Shown here: positions 6,509 through 12,473 of the stretch, in pieces
Position numbering within the stretch: position 1 is the stretch's first letter
Layout: the number at the start of each line of letters is the position of its first letter
NCBI GenBank assembly: GCA_045660225.1
Contig: JAZRDK010000032.1
Span: 1 to 12,473, forward strand
From: Scatosoma sp045660225
GTDB taxonomy: Bacteria; Bacillota; Clostridia; Christensenellales; Borkfalkiaceae
Length of the DNA stretch: 12,473 nucleotides
Direction of reading: 5' to 3'
The notes under the pieces: model-generated
Told to the model about the DNA's origin: nothing
The model's database searches: none
Seen by the model: only the letters and a program-made list of their open reading frames with translations
Translations under genes and position numbers: made by a program

Positions 6509-7303
6509 TTACTTTTTCAATTCCAACGTTCGTTTGTAGGACGCTTTTACCGCGCCTGCAGTAACCTGGTCAAAGCCTTCGTTATCCAACCACTTAATTC
6601 CTTCGATGGTCGTGCCACCTGGCGAGCAGACGTTTTTAATAAGTACGTCGGGTTGGCCGTACGTATCGAGCATCGTCGCAGCACCGCGCATCGTTTGCGT
6701 CGCGTACGAAAGCGCCTTATCTTCGGGCACACCACACGAGATTGCGCCTTCGGCAAGTGCCTTGGCAAACGCGTAGACAAACGCCGGTCCACACCCGGAA
6801 AGCGCGCTTCCTGCGTCAATTTCGCTTTCGGGGATTTTGTCAAATTTCCCTGCATACGCAAAGCCGTCCAAAAACGCTTGTTCGTCCGCGGAAGAAACGC
6901 CGTCCGTGCAGTAAAGTATCATACCTTCGCCCACCAAAACGGGGGTGTTGGGCATAATGCGGATGACGGGCAAATTTGCTCTAGCAAACGTGCGGATGGC
7001 GGAGATGGAAACGCCTGCGCCCATCGTGACGACGACGGCGTCTTTCCGCGATTGCAAACTTTCCTTAATCGCGCCCACCGCGCTTTCCATCACCTGCGGT
7101 TTTACGCCGAGTACGATAAATTTTGCACGCTTTGCAATTTCTTCTGCGGTGGAAGGCGTTGCGCCGTCGTCGGCGAATTTTTGCACCTTCGTTTCATCGA
7201 AATCGCATACCGCAATTTTTTTGCCGTCTACGGCTTTCAAGCACGCGCTGGCAAGCGCGCCACCCATATTACCGCAACCGATAAACCCAAATTCAAAACT
7301 CAT
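6509..7303 (-). CDS. proC: Pyrroline-5-carboxylate reductase
   Basis: Reduces 1-pyrroline-5-carboxylate to L-proline with NAD(P)H, the last step of proline synthesis, in the cytoplasm. At 264 aa it is of the usual length. The N-terminal Rossmann fold shows GFIGCGNMGG with GxGxxG at 9-14. The conserved middle IRIMPNTPVLVGEG lies at 115-127. The C-terminal dimerisation part has the family signature: LSGCGPAFVYAF (168-179) and SPGGTTIEGI (227-236). ATG 7303 is preceded by AGGCAGG with a 6-nt gap. It is the third gene of proBAC, 20 bp after proA, and ends just before a bidirectional terminator. All expected motifs are intact. Confidence 0.96.
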   Translation of the reverse strand: MSFEFGFIGCGNMGGALASACLKAVDGKKIAVCDFDETKVQKFADDGATPSTAEEIAKRAKFIVLGVKPQVMESAVGAIKESLQSRKDAVVVTMGAGVSISAIRTFARANLPVIRIMPNTPVLVGEGMILYCTDGVSSADEQAFLDGFAYAGKFDKIPESEIDAGSALSGCGPAFVYAFAKALAEGAISCGVPEDKALSYATQTMRGAATMLDTYGQPDVLIKNVCSPGGTTIEGIKWLDNEGFDQVTAGAVKASYKRTLELKK

Positions 7304-7323
7304 AATAAACCTGCCTTTTTCGT

Positions 7324-8595
7324 TTAACCGCGTACCTGCCCCGTACCTTTTACGATATATTTATACGAGCAAAGTTCTTCTAACCCCATCGGACCGCGCG
7401 CGTGCAGTTTTTGTGTCGAGATACCGATTTCGCAACCCTTGCCAAATTCGCCCCCGTCGGTAAAGCGGGTCGACGCGTTGAGATACACCGCCGCGCTGTC
7501 GATACAAAGCGCAAATTTTTCCAACGCGTCCTTGTTTTCGCTGACGATACAATCGCTATGTCCAGTCGAGTGTGCGCCGATATGACAAATCGCTTCGTCT
7601 ACGCCGTCCACGACCTTGACTGCGAGAATATAATCTAAAAATTCCGTGTCGAAATCCTTTTCCCCTGCAGGCGTACCGCCGATAACGGCGTACGCTTTTT
7701 CGTCCGTGCGAAGAGCAACGGGTTGTTTTCCCGCCTGCTGACGTTTGGTGCAAAGTCTATCTTGCAAAAGGGGCAAAAATTCGTTTGCAATCGCGCTGTG
7801 CACAAGACAAACTTCCGCGGCGTTGCAAACGGACGGGCGCGACGTTTTCGCGTTGTCCAAAATCGCAAGCGCCTTTTCAAAATCCGCCTTTTCGTCGACG
7901 TAGATATGGCAAATCCCCGTACCCGTTTGGATGCAGGGTACTTTCGCGTTTTCCACGCACGCTTTAATCAGTCCTGCGCCACCACGCGGAATCAACGCGT
8001 CGACAAAGCCCACCGCGGACATAAGCTCGGTTGCGCTTTGACGGGAATCGTCTTCTAAGATATTGATAAAATCGGGGTTCAAGCCAAGTTCTTCAAGCGC
8101 CTTTCGCATCGTTTTTACAATCGCTAAAGACGAGTTGAACGCATCCCTGCCCCCACGCAAAACGCAAACGTTACCGCTTTTGAAACACAGCGCGCCTGCG
8201 TCCGACGTAACGTTGGGACGGCTTTCGTAAATAATACCGATGACCCCAAGCGGTACGCGTTTTTTGACGACGGAAAGCCCGTTAGGAAGGACGTTTTCTT
8301 CCAAAACTTCGCCGATAGGGTCGGGCAGGGCGACGACTTCTCTAATGCCCTGCGCCATCGCAAAAATGCGCTTTTCATCTAAGCGCAATCTGTCAATCAT
8401 TACGCTACTTAAAACGCCTGTCGAGCGTTCGACGTCCACGGCGTTCGCCTTCAAAATTTCTTCGGCGTTTTCTTCCAAAGCGTCCGCAATTTTCATAAGG
8501 GCTTCGTTTTTCGTCACCGTGTCCAAAACGCGCAGGCTTGCTTGCGCCTTCTTTGCGGAAGACAAAATTTCCGCCGTAGTTCTTTTCCTTTCCAT
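7324..8595 (-). CDS. proA: Gamma-glutamyl phosphate reductase (glutamate-5-semialdehyde dehydrogenase)
   Basis: Reduces gamma-glutamyl phosphate with NADPH to glutamate 5-semialdehyde, which cyclises to pyrroline-5-carboxylate. The fold is that of aldehyde dehydrogenases. Family motifs are VPLGVIGIIYESRPNVT (near residue 115), LRGGRDA, LIPRGGAGLI and the catalytic-cysteine motif SRPSVCNAAE (Cys257 counted from the ATG). The C-terminal part has FTDGGEFGKGCEIGIST and RGPMGLEELCSYKYIV, both typical. The ATG at 8595 (423 aa) is preferred over GTG 8604 because AAGGTGG sits 5 nt upstream of the ATG; the GTG lies inside that ribosome site. The gene starts 10 bp after proB and precedes proC by 20 bp, which indicates translational coupling. 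Confidence 0.96.
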   Translation of the reverse strand: MERKRTTAEILSSAKKAQASLRVLDTVTKNEALMKIADALEENAEEILKANAVDVERSTGVLSSVMIDRLRLDEKRIFAMAQGIREVVALPDPIGEVLEENVLPNGLSVVKKRVPLGVIGIIYESRPNVTSDAGALCFKSGNVCVLRGGRDAFNSSLAIVKTMRKALEELGLNPDFINILEDDSRQSATELMSAVGFVDALIPRGGAGLIKACVENAKVPCIQTGTGICHIYVDEKADFEKALAILDNAKTSRPSVCNAAEVCLVHSAIANEFLPLLQDRLCTKRQQAGKQPVALRTDEKAYAVIGGTPAGEKDFDTEFLDYILAVKVVDGVDEAICHIGAHSTGHSDCIVSENKDALEKFALCIDSAAVYLNASTRFTDGGEFGKGCEIGISTQKLHARGPMGLEELCSYKYIVKGTGQVRG

Positions 8596-8600
8596 ATCTG

Positions 8601-8607
8601 CCACCTT
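8601..8607 (-). promoter_or_regulatory. Ribosome binding site deciding the proA start
   Basis: On the minus strand AAGGTGG lies 5 nt before the ATG at 8595 and overlaps the last bases of the proB stop codon. It supports coupling of proA to proB and argues against the GTG start at 8604. Confidence 0.65.
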
Positions 8608-9376
8608 ATTTTTCCGAGAAAAATCGCGTGTATCCGCAGGCGTTGCCTGCCACGATATCGTATAAAATTTCGGGGTTTTCGCCGTTTGCGATGACGGTGT
8701 CTACCTTGCCTTTATTGCAAATTTGCGCCGCGTTGAGTTTCGTTCTCATACCGCCGGTGCCCAACGCGCTACCTTCTCCGCCTGCCAATAAAAACAGTTC
8801 TTCAGGGACACCGTGTACGCGTTGAATCAGTTTCGCGTCCGCGTTTTTATGCGGGTCTTTGTCGTACAGACCGTCCACGTCCGAAAGGATGATAAGAAGG
8901 TCAGCCCCAACGCTAACTGCCACGTACGCGGAAAGCGTGTCGTTGTCGCCCACCTTAATTTCGTCGGTGGCAATCGTGTCGTTTTCGTTGATAACGGGAA
9001 GCGCGCCAAGTTCTAACAGCGTAGAAATGGTGTTGTTGAAATTCGCGTGTCTGTCTTCTGCGGAAAAGTCCGCGCCCGTCAAAAGGATTTGCGCGACGGT
9101 GTGCCCGTATTCGGTAAACAGTCTGTCGTACGTATACATCAGTTCGCATTGTCCAACGGCCGCCGCCGCTTGTTTGGTGGGGATATCCGTCGGCTTTTCC
9201 TTCAAACCGAGCTTACCAACGCCCATACCGATAGCACCCGACGAAACGAGCACGACTTCGTGTCCCGCGTTTTTCAAATCGCTGAGCGATTTACAAAGCT
9301 CGCCCGTGCGTTTAATGTTCAATTTTCCCGTCGCGTGCGCCAAAGTCGACGTGCCAACCTTTACAACGATTCTCAT
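8606..9376 (-). CDS. proB: Glutamate 5-kinase without PUA domain
   Basis: Phosphorylates L-glutamate with ATP to gamma-glutamyl phosphate, the first committed step of proline synthesis. The amino acid kinase fold is complete: VVKVGTST (4-11), VLVSSGAIGMG (43-53), LPVINENDT (126-134), VGDNDTLSA (142-150), LSDVDGLYDKDP (164-175) and the GTGGMRTK loop (206-213). It is 256 aa; the E. coli type is about 367 aa because of a C-terminal PUA domain, which is absent here. PUA-less forms are known in several lineages, and proline feedback inhibition resides in the kinase domain, so the enzyme is probably still regulated. The ATG at 9376 follows AAAGGA with suitable spacing. It is first gene of proBAC and has its own near-consensus promoter. 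Confidence 0.96.
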   Translation of the reverse strand: MRIVVKVGTSTLAHATGKLNIKRTGELCKSLSDLKNAGHEVVLVSSGAIGMGVGKLGLKEKPTDIPTKQAAAAVGQCELMYTYDRLFTEYGHTVAQILLTGADFSAEDRHANFNNTISTLLELGALPVINENDTIATDEIKVGDNDTLSAYVAVSVGADLLIILSDVDGLYDKDPHKNADAKLIQRVHGVPEELFLLAGGEGSALGTGGMRTKLNAAQICNKGKVDTVIANGENPEILYDIVAGNACGYTRFFSEK

Positions 9377-9393
9377 CTGAAATTCCTTTTACC

Positions 9394-9411
9394 GATTTAC
9401 ACTTGTAAATC
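9394..9411. promoter_or_regulatory. 18-bp palindrome in the proB leader, possible repressor operator
   Basis: GATTTACA and TGTAAATC flank a central CT, a perfect 8-bp inverted repeat. It contains TACAnnTGTA, the core recognised by CopY/BlaI-type winged-helix repressors. It lies about 20 bp downstream of the expected proB transcription start and 17 bp before the start codon, where a bound repressor could block elongation or translation. With a 2-nt loop it is poorly suited to be an RNA hairpin, so a DNA-binding site is more likely. Confidence 0.5.
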
Positions 9412-9437
9412 AAGCAGTTTTTTCGATTATACAATAT

Positions 9438-9466
9438 AGTATAGCGAAGGAAAAACAATTTGTCAA
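9438..9466 (-). promoter_or_regulatory. Sigma-A type promoter of proBAC
   Basis: On the minus strand TTGACA (9466-9461) and TATACT (9443-9438) are separated by 17 bp. This is one mismatch from consensus, so the promoter should be strong unless repressed. The start would be near 9431, about 55 nt before proB. The plus-strand side of this 180-bp gap shows no convincing promoter for the glycosyltransferase, only AT-rich sequence with a TATAC-N6-GTATA repeat at 9428-9443. Confidence 0.82.
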
Positions 9467-9556
9467 GTTCGTCGCGCGCGAAAAAGCAAGAAATTCGTAT
9501 GAAAACGGAAAAAGAGTACAAAATAAGTAGAAGAACGAAATAAAAGGAGTGGTTGT

Positions 9557-11269
9557 ATGAGCGAGCCAAGAGCAAGAAACGGCGAAAACAAGAGCCCGGC
9601 GCTGTATATTACGATGTTGATTTTGTGGACGGTGTTGACGATATTTTTATGGTCGAATTTCCTGCCGAAATTCGTAGACACACCGTTTTTAGAAGGCAAA
9701 AGCATATCGCTTGCAATGAAAATTGGCGCAAGGGTTTTGCTCGTTTTCAACGCCGTGTTCATTTCCTATTTTTGGCTGAACGGCGTCAAGGATTTTTTGT
9801 ACGTCATTTGGTATTATTGTGCGCGCAGGCACTTGCAAAACAAGTACAAAAAGGTGATTGAAACGGACGTTTCGTCCGCACGCGATAAAATTTTGCTTGC
9901 GTATTGCACTTGTAACGACTTCGACGGCGTAAGCCTTGAAAAAAGCATGAAACAAACCTATCCGCATTTCGACGTCGTCATCTTGGACGATTCGACGAAG
10001 GACGAATACAAAGAACGGGTGGACGCGTTTGCAAAAACGTTTGGTATCAAGGTCGTACGAAGGGCGGATAGGACGGGTTTTAAGGCAGGCAATATCAACC
10101 ATTACCTTCGCTCGGACGAGTGCAGGGAAAAGGGGTACGGTTATTACGTGATTCTCGATTCGGACGAAATTTTGCCCGAGAATTATCTATACGAAAGCTT
10201 GAAATATTTCTACGCGTATTCGGACGTGGGCATCGTGCAGGCAAACCATATTTCAGATAGAAACAGAAACTTTTTTATGAAACTGTTCCACGTCGGCGTC
10301 AATTCGCATTGGCCGACGTACCAAACGATGAAAAACTTTTACGGGTTTTCTACGATGCTTGGCCACGGCGCGATGCTGAAAAAAGACTGCTATGAAAAGG
10401 CAGGCGGATTTCCGCCCTTGGTTGCGGAAGACCTGTGTCTTAGCATCGAAGCGCGAAACGTGGGCTATTTCGTCGTGTTTGCGCCCAACGTCGTTTGCAG
10501 GGAAGAATATCCCATCGACTACGTCGCGTTTAAGAAACGCCACTCGAAATGGACGCAGGGGAATTTGGAGTTTATCAAAAAATATACGGGCAGAATCGCG
10601 CGCTCGAAAATGCACTGGTTTGAAAAAATGGACATCGTTTTGTTCACCTACAACCTGCCCTTAACCGCCATTTTCGCCTTCTTTATCTTCGCGAATCTCG
10701 TCATTGCGCCCCTGTTGTCGTTAGACCTTGGCAGGGCGTACGCGACGTGGATGCTCGTACCGACGGTGATTTTTTTCTTCTCGCCGATGCTCAACGACTT
10801 TATCACTTGGGCGTTCCGTTTGCCCTTGTCCAGGACGCTTATCTACACCGTTTGCGTCGTGTTATTGTACGGCTCGATGCTGACGACGTCGCTTATATCC
10901 GCGGTTATGGGTCTTGCCGGCAAGAAAGCGCGTTTCGTCGTTACGCCCAAGACGTCCAAGCGTATGGATTTAGCCTTCGCCTTCAAGTGTCAATGGAAGG
11001 AACTGGCGTTTTCGACGGTGCTTTTAATTCTATCGCTCGTGTTCCAGCGCGCCGTTTTGCCCGTGTTGCTCATCGTCGCGACGGGGTATGCGTCGGTGGT
11101 GTTGCTGTTTTTCTCCAACGTTCGATATTCCGCGGAAGAAACGCGCCGAATCGATGAAGAAACGTCCAGCATTTCCTTAAAACTTAACGAAACGTACGCG
11201 TATACGAAGCGCGCGGAAGAAAGGGCGCGGGGCGTGAGAAGACGACGCTTTCCGTCAGCGAACGCTTAA
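9557..11269 (+). CDS. Membrane-embedded processive family 2 glycosyltransferase (cellulose-synthase-like)
   Basis: A 570-aa inner-membrane glycosyltransferase. Two N-terminal hydrophobic segments (about 14-33 and 58-88) precede a cytoplasmic GT-A domain (about 110-345). About four or five more segments follow (about 360-385, 396-413, 427-452, 483-520). The GT2 motifs are in order: ILDDS (142-146), ILDSD (199-203) for metal and nucleotide binding, GHGAM (269-273), AEDL (290-293) with the catalytic Asp, and RHSKWTQGN (328-336). The last replaces the QxxRW of cellulose synthases with RxxKW. This layout fits export of a beta-linked polysaccharide or glucan; no PilZ domain is present, so no sign of c-di-GMP control. 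ATG 9557 follows AAAGGAG. It stands alone, between proBAC and a convergent small gene, so the product cannot be named. The tail (550-566) is rich in Arg. Confidence 0.88.
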   Translation: MSEPRARNGENKSPALYITMLILWTVLTIFLWSNFLPKFVDTPFLEGKSISLAMKIGARVLLVFNAVFISYFWLNGVKDFLYVIWYYCARRHLQNKYKKVIETDVSSARDKILLAYCTCNDFDGVSLEKSMKQTYPHFDVVILDDSTKDEYKERVDAFAKTFGIKVVRRADRTGFKAGNINHYLRSDECREKGYGYYVILDSDEILPENYLYESLKYFYAYSDVGIVQANHISDRNRNFFMKLFHVGVNSHWPTYQTMKNFYGFSTMLGHGAMLKKDCYEKAGGFPPLVAEDLCLSIEARNVGYFVVFAPNVVCREEYPIDYVAFKKRHSKWTQGNLEFIKKYTGRIARSKMHWFEKMDIVLFTYNLPLTAIFAFFIFANLVIAPLLSLDLGRAYATWMLVPTVIFFFSPMLNDFITWAFRLPLSRTLIYTVCVVLLYGSMLTTSLISAVMGLAGKKARFVVTPKTSKRMDLAFAFKCQWKELAFSTVLLILSLVFQRAVLPVLLIVATGYASVVLLFFSNVRYSAEETRRIDEETSSISLKLNETYAYTKRAEERARGVRRRRFPSANA

Positions 11270-11548
11270 AAGTTCTACGCGCTTAAAATATTCGGCAATC
11301 AGGAAGAAGTCTTTCCGCTTTTCCGCGTCCAGCACGCGAAAATCACGAAGCTTTAAGGCTTCTTCCCGTTTCACGCCGTCGTCCGTCAAAAACAAACCGT
11401 ACAGCGGACGTCCGCGTCCCGTGTACGAATAGGTCAGCCTCCCCGTCGTACCGCTGGGAAGTCCACGGCATTTGTGCGTGTTGTTGACCAGTACGATAAG
11501 GTCGAACTCTTCCGCCAGCCGATTGTCGCAAAATTTCGTTTTTTCCAT
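11255..11548 (-). CDS. Small hypothetical protein, possible SH3-like beta-barrel (97 aa)
   Basis: Unknown function. The chosen ATG at 11548 is preceded by AAGGAGGG with a 7-nt gap, one of the best ribosome sites in the window; the frame also opens at an upstream GTG that contains this site. The 97-aa protein is soluble. Residues 14-55 (EFDLIVLVNN, GLPSGTTGRLTYSYTG, GRPLYGLFL) alternate short strands with a Gly-rich turn, which resembles small SH3-like barrels with a GLPxGTxGxL pattern, as in ribosome- or nucleic-acid-associated proteins; this is an inference from pattern only. The rest is charged and helical. Its 3' end overlaps that of the convergent glycosyltransferase by 15 bp, leaving no room for a terminator between them. 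Confidence 0.7.
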   Translation of the reverse strand: MEKTKFCDNRLAEEFDLIVLVNNTHKCRGLPSGTTGRLTYSYTGRGRPLYGLFLTDDGVKREEALKLRDFRVLDAEKRKDFFLIAEYFKRVELLSVR

Positions 11549-11555
11549 GCGCTTT

Positions 11556-11563
11556 CCCTCCTT
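11556..11563 (-). promoter_or_regulatory. Strong ribosome binding site of the 97-aa gene
   Basis: AAGGAGGG on the minus strand is 7 nt upstream of the ATG at 11548. It confirms that this short frame is translated and fixes its start. Confidence 0.75.
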
Positions 11564-11602
11564 TTTTGCTATTTTCACCCTTAAAAACGCCGTCGCCGAA
11601 TT

Positions 11603-11630
11603 AGTTTATCACGCTTTTTGAAAATTACAA
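11603..11630 (-). promoter_or_regulatory. Possible promoter of the 97-aa gene
   Basis: On the minus strand TTGTAA (11630-11625), 16 bp, then TAAACT (11608-11603) with an extended TG element before it. Each hexamer matches consensus at four of six positions, so this is only a candidate. Confidence 0.35.
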
Positions 11631-11643
11631 CCCCAACCCTACG

Positions 11644-11661
11644 CCTTTTTTTATAAAAAGG
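11644..11661. repeat. Short AT-rich inverted repeat between divergent promoters
   Basis: CCTTTTT (11644-11650), TTAT and AAAAAGG (11655-11661) form a 7-bp inverted repeat with a 4-nt loop. It lies between the outward-facing promoters of the 97-aa gene and pckG. It may be an operator or just poly-A/T tract structure. Confidence 0.25.
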
Positions 11662-11684
11662 GGGAATTTTTTTTCGAAAAAGGG

Positions 11685-11713
11685 TTTACTTTCGCAAAAG
11701 TTTATGATATAAT
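11685..11713 (+). promoter_or_regulatory. Extended -10 promoter of pckG
   Basis: TTTACT (11685-11690), 17 bp, TATAAT (11708-11713) with an upstream TGA giving the TGn extended -10 element. The start would be near 11720, giving a leader of about 85 nt. No CcpA-type cre box is evident around it. Confidence 0.75.
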
Positions 11714-11769
11714 GTATTTGGTGGAGAAAGGGTTTCCGCTTATTAAAGAACTCGATTTCCCCAAAATAC
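11714..11769 (+). repeat. Imperfect long inverted repeat in the pckG leader
   Basis: GTATTTGGTGGAGAAA (11714-11729) can pair, with single-base bulges, to ATTTCCCCAAAATAC (11755-11769). The outer GTATTT/AAATAC part begins before the likely transcription start, so only the inner GG-GG-GAAA part would fold in the RNA. Possible 5' stabilising hairpin or operator; weak evidence. Confidence 0.25.
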
Positions 11770-11805
11770 AAAAAAGAAAAAAATGATAACAAAAGGAGAT
11801 ACATT

Positions 11806-12473
11806 ATGACTAACAACAAGAAAGTGCTTCAATTTGTTGCGGACGTAGAAGCGTTTGCTCAGCCCGACAAAGTGGTTTGGATTGACGGTAGCGACGCGCA
11901 AAGAGACGCTCTTAGAGAAAAAGCTTGCGCTACGGGCGAAATTATTAAGCTCAACCAAGAACTTCTTCCCGACTGCTATTACCATAGAACCGCTGAAAAT
12001 GACGTTGCTCGTGTAGAAGACAGAACGTTTATCTGCTGTGAAAACGAAGAAGACGCGCTTCCCCACTCCATCGTTAAGTGGAAAGCACCCAAGGACGCTT
12101 ACCAGATGGTAAACGAAATTGCAAAGGGCGCTTACAAAGGCAGAACGATGTACGTTATTCCCTATTCGATGGGCGTAGTAGGTTCTCCCTTCTCGAAAAT
12201 CGGTATCGAAATCACCGACTCCATCTACGTTGTTCTCAACATGATGATTATGACGAGAGTAGGCAAAATGTGTCTTGACCAACTTGGCGAAACGGGCGAC
12301 TTCGTAAAAGGTTTCCACGCAAAATGCGACGTAAACCCTGACAAGAGATACATTATGCACTTCCCTGAAGACAACACGATTATTTCCGTAAACTCGGCTT
12401 ACGGTGGTAACGTTCTTCTTGGTAAAAAGTGTTTCGCTCTTCGTATCGCAACCAACCTTGGTAGAAAGGAAGG
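11806..12473 (+). CDS. pckG: Phosphoenolpyruvate carboxykinase (GTP), N-terminal part (runs off window)
   Basis: Interconverts oxaloacetate plus GTP with phosphoenolpyruvate, CO2 and GDP in gluconeogenesis or, in fermenting anaerobes, often in the CO2-fixing direction. 222 codons of a usual 590-620 are present and the frame is open at the window end. Motifs seen are VVWIDGS (23-29), DVARVEDRTFIC (66-77) with the substrate-binding Arg of DVARVE, KGRTMYVIPYSMG (111-123), GSPFSKIGIEITDS (126-139), IMTRVG (148-153), and AYGGNVLLGKKCFALRIA (198-215) whose Tyr-Gly-Gly and Lys-Lys bind substrate and the active-site metal. The P-loop with its reactive Cys would lie past the window end. ATG 11806 follows AAAGGAG. 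It has its own extended -10 promoter. Codon choice is more uniform than in the neighbours, as expected for a highly expressed enzyme. Confidence 0.95.
   Translation, partial: MTNNKKVLQFVADVEAFAQPDKVVWIDGSDAQRDALREKACATGEIIKLNQELLPDCYYHRTAENDVARVEDRTFICCENEEDALPHSIVKWKAPKDAYQMVNEIAKGAYKGRTMYVIPYSMGVVGSPFSKIGIEITDSIYVVLNMMIMTRVGKMCLDQLGETGDFVKGFHAKCDVNPDKRYIMHFPEDNTIISVNSAYGGNVLLGKKCFALRIATNLGRKE

Noticed and set aside
1947..6984. Rarity of CTAG (I saw only 1947-1950 and 6981-6984)
   Set aside because: CTAG is scarce in many bacterial genomes, so this is not distinctive in the way the total lack of GATC is.
6653..7327. 224-codon plus-strand frame opposite proC
   Set aside because: proC is certain on the minus strand with all motifs. 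The antisense product is Arg/His-rich and resembles nothing.
11743..12360. 205-codon minus-strand frame opposite pckG
   Set aside because: Antisense to a clear PEP carboxykinase; no ribosome site or recognisable motif.

Overview
The window reads as chromosomal DNA of a Bacillota (Clostridia-like), probably gut-associated, bacterium. Signs of this are AGGAG-type ribosome binding sites, sigma-A type TTGACA/TATAAT promoters, U-tailed hairpin terminators, a GTP-type PEP carboxykinase, and close relatives of glycan-degrading genes from gut Firmicutes. This placement is an inference from gene content and signals; no rRNA marker is present. There are no tRNA genes, CRISPR arrays, insertion sequences or phage genes that I can see.

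Layout. (1) Positions 1-2352, plus strand: the 3' part of a GcnA-like GH20 beta-N-acetylhexosaminidase, then a GH130 mannoside phosphorylase, ending in a strong terminator. Together they look like the cytoplasmic end of an N-glycan (GlcNAc/mannose) degradation pathway. (2) 2409-6503, plus strand: a consensus promoter drives a naturally short alanyl-tRNA synthetase (609 aa, no C-terminal DHHA1/C-Ala part), an unknown 122-aa protein, a small alpha/beta hydrolase and an SGNH/GDSL hydrolase. They are tightly spaced and end at a bidirectional terminator. (3) 6509-9466, minus strand: the complete glutamate-to-proline operon proB-proA-proC, with a near-consensus promoter and a palindrome in its leader that resembles a CopY/BlaI operator. 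(4) 9557-11269, plus strand: a membrane-bound processive family 2 glycosyltransferase. It overlaps the 3' end of a convergent 97-aa unknown gene by 15 bp. (5) 11685-12473, plus strand: promoter and N-terminal two-fifths or so of pckG, running off the window.

No gene-free stretch exceeds 300 bp. The largest gaps are 2324-2500 (terminator plus alaS promoter), 9377-9556 (proB promoter and leader plus upstream of the glycosyltransferase) and 11549-11805 (divergent promoters of the 97-aa gene and pckG).

The most unusual feature is not a gene. The tetramer GATC does not occur anywhere in the 12,473 bases by my reading, where about 49 would be expected by chance. GAT and ATC are both common, so this points to strong counter-selection, probably by a GATC-specific restriction system in this lineage. 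CGTACG, in contrast, is clearly over-represented.
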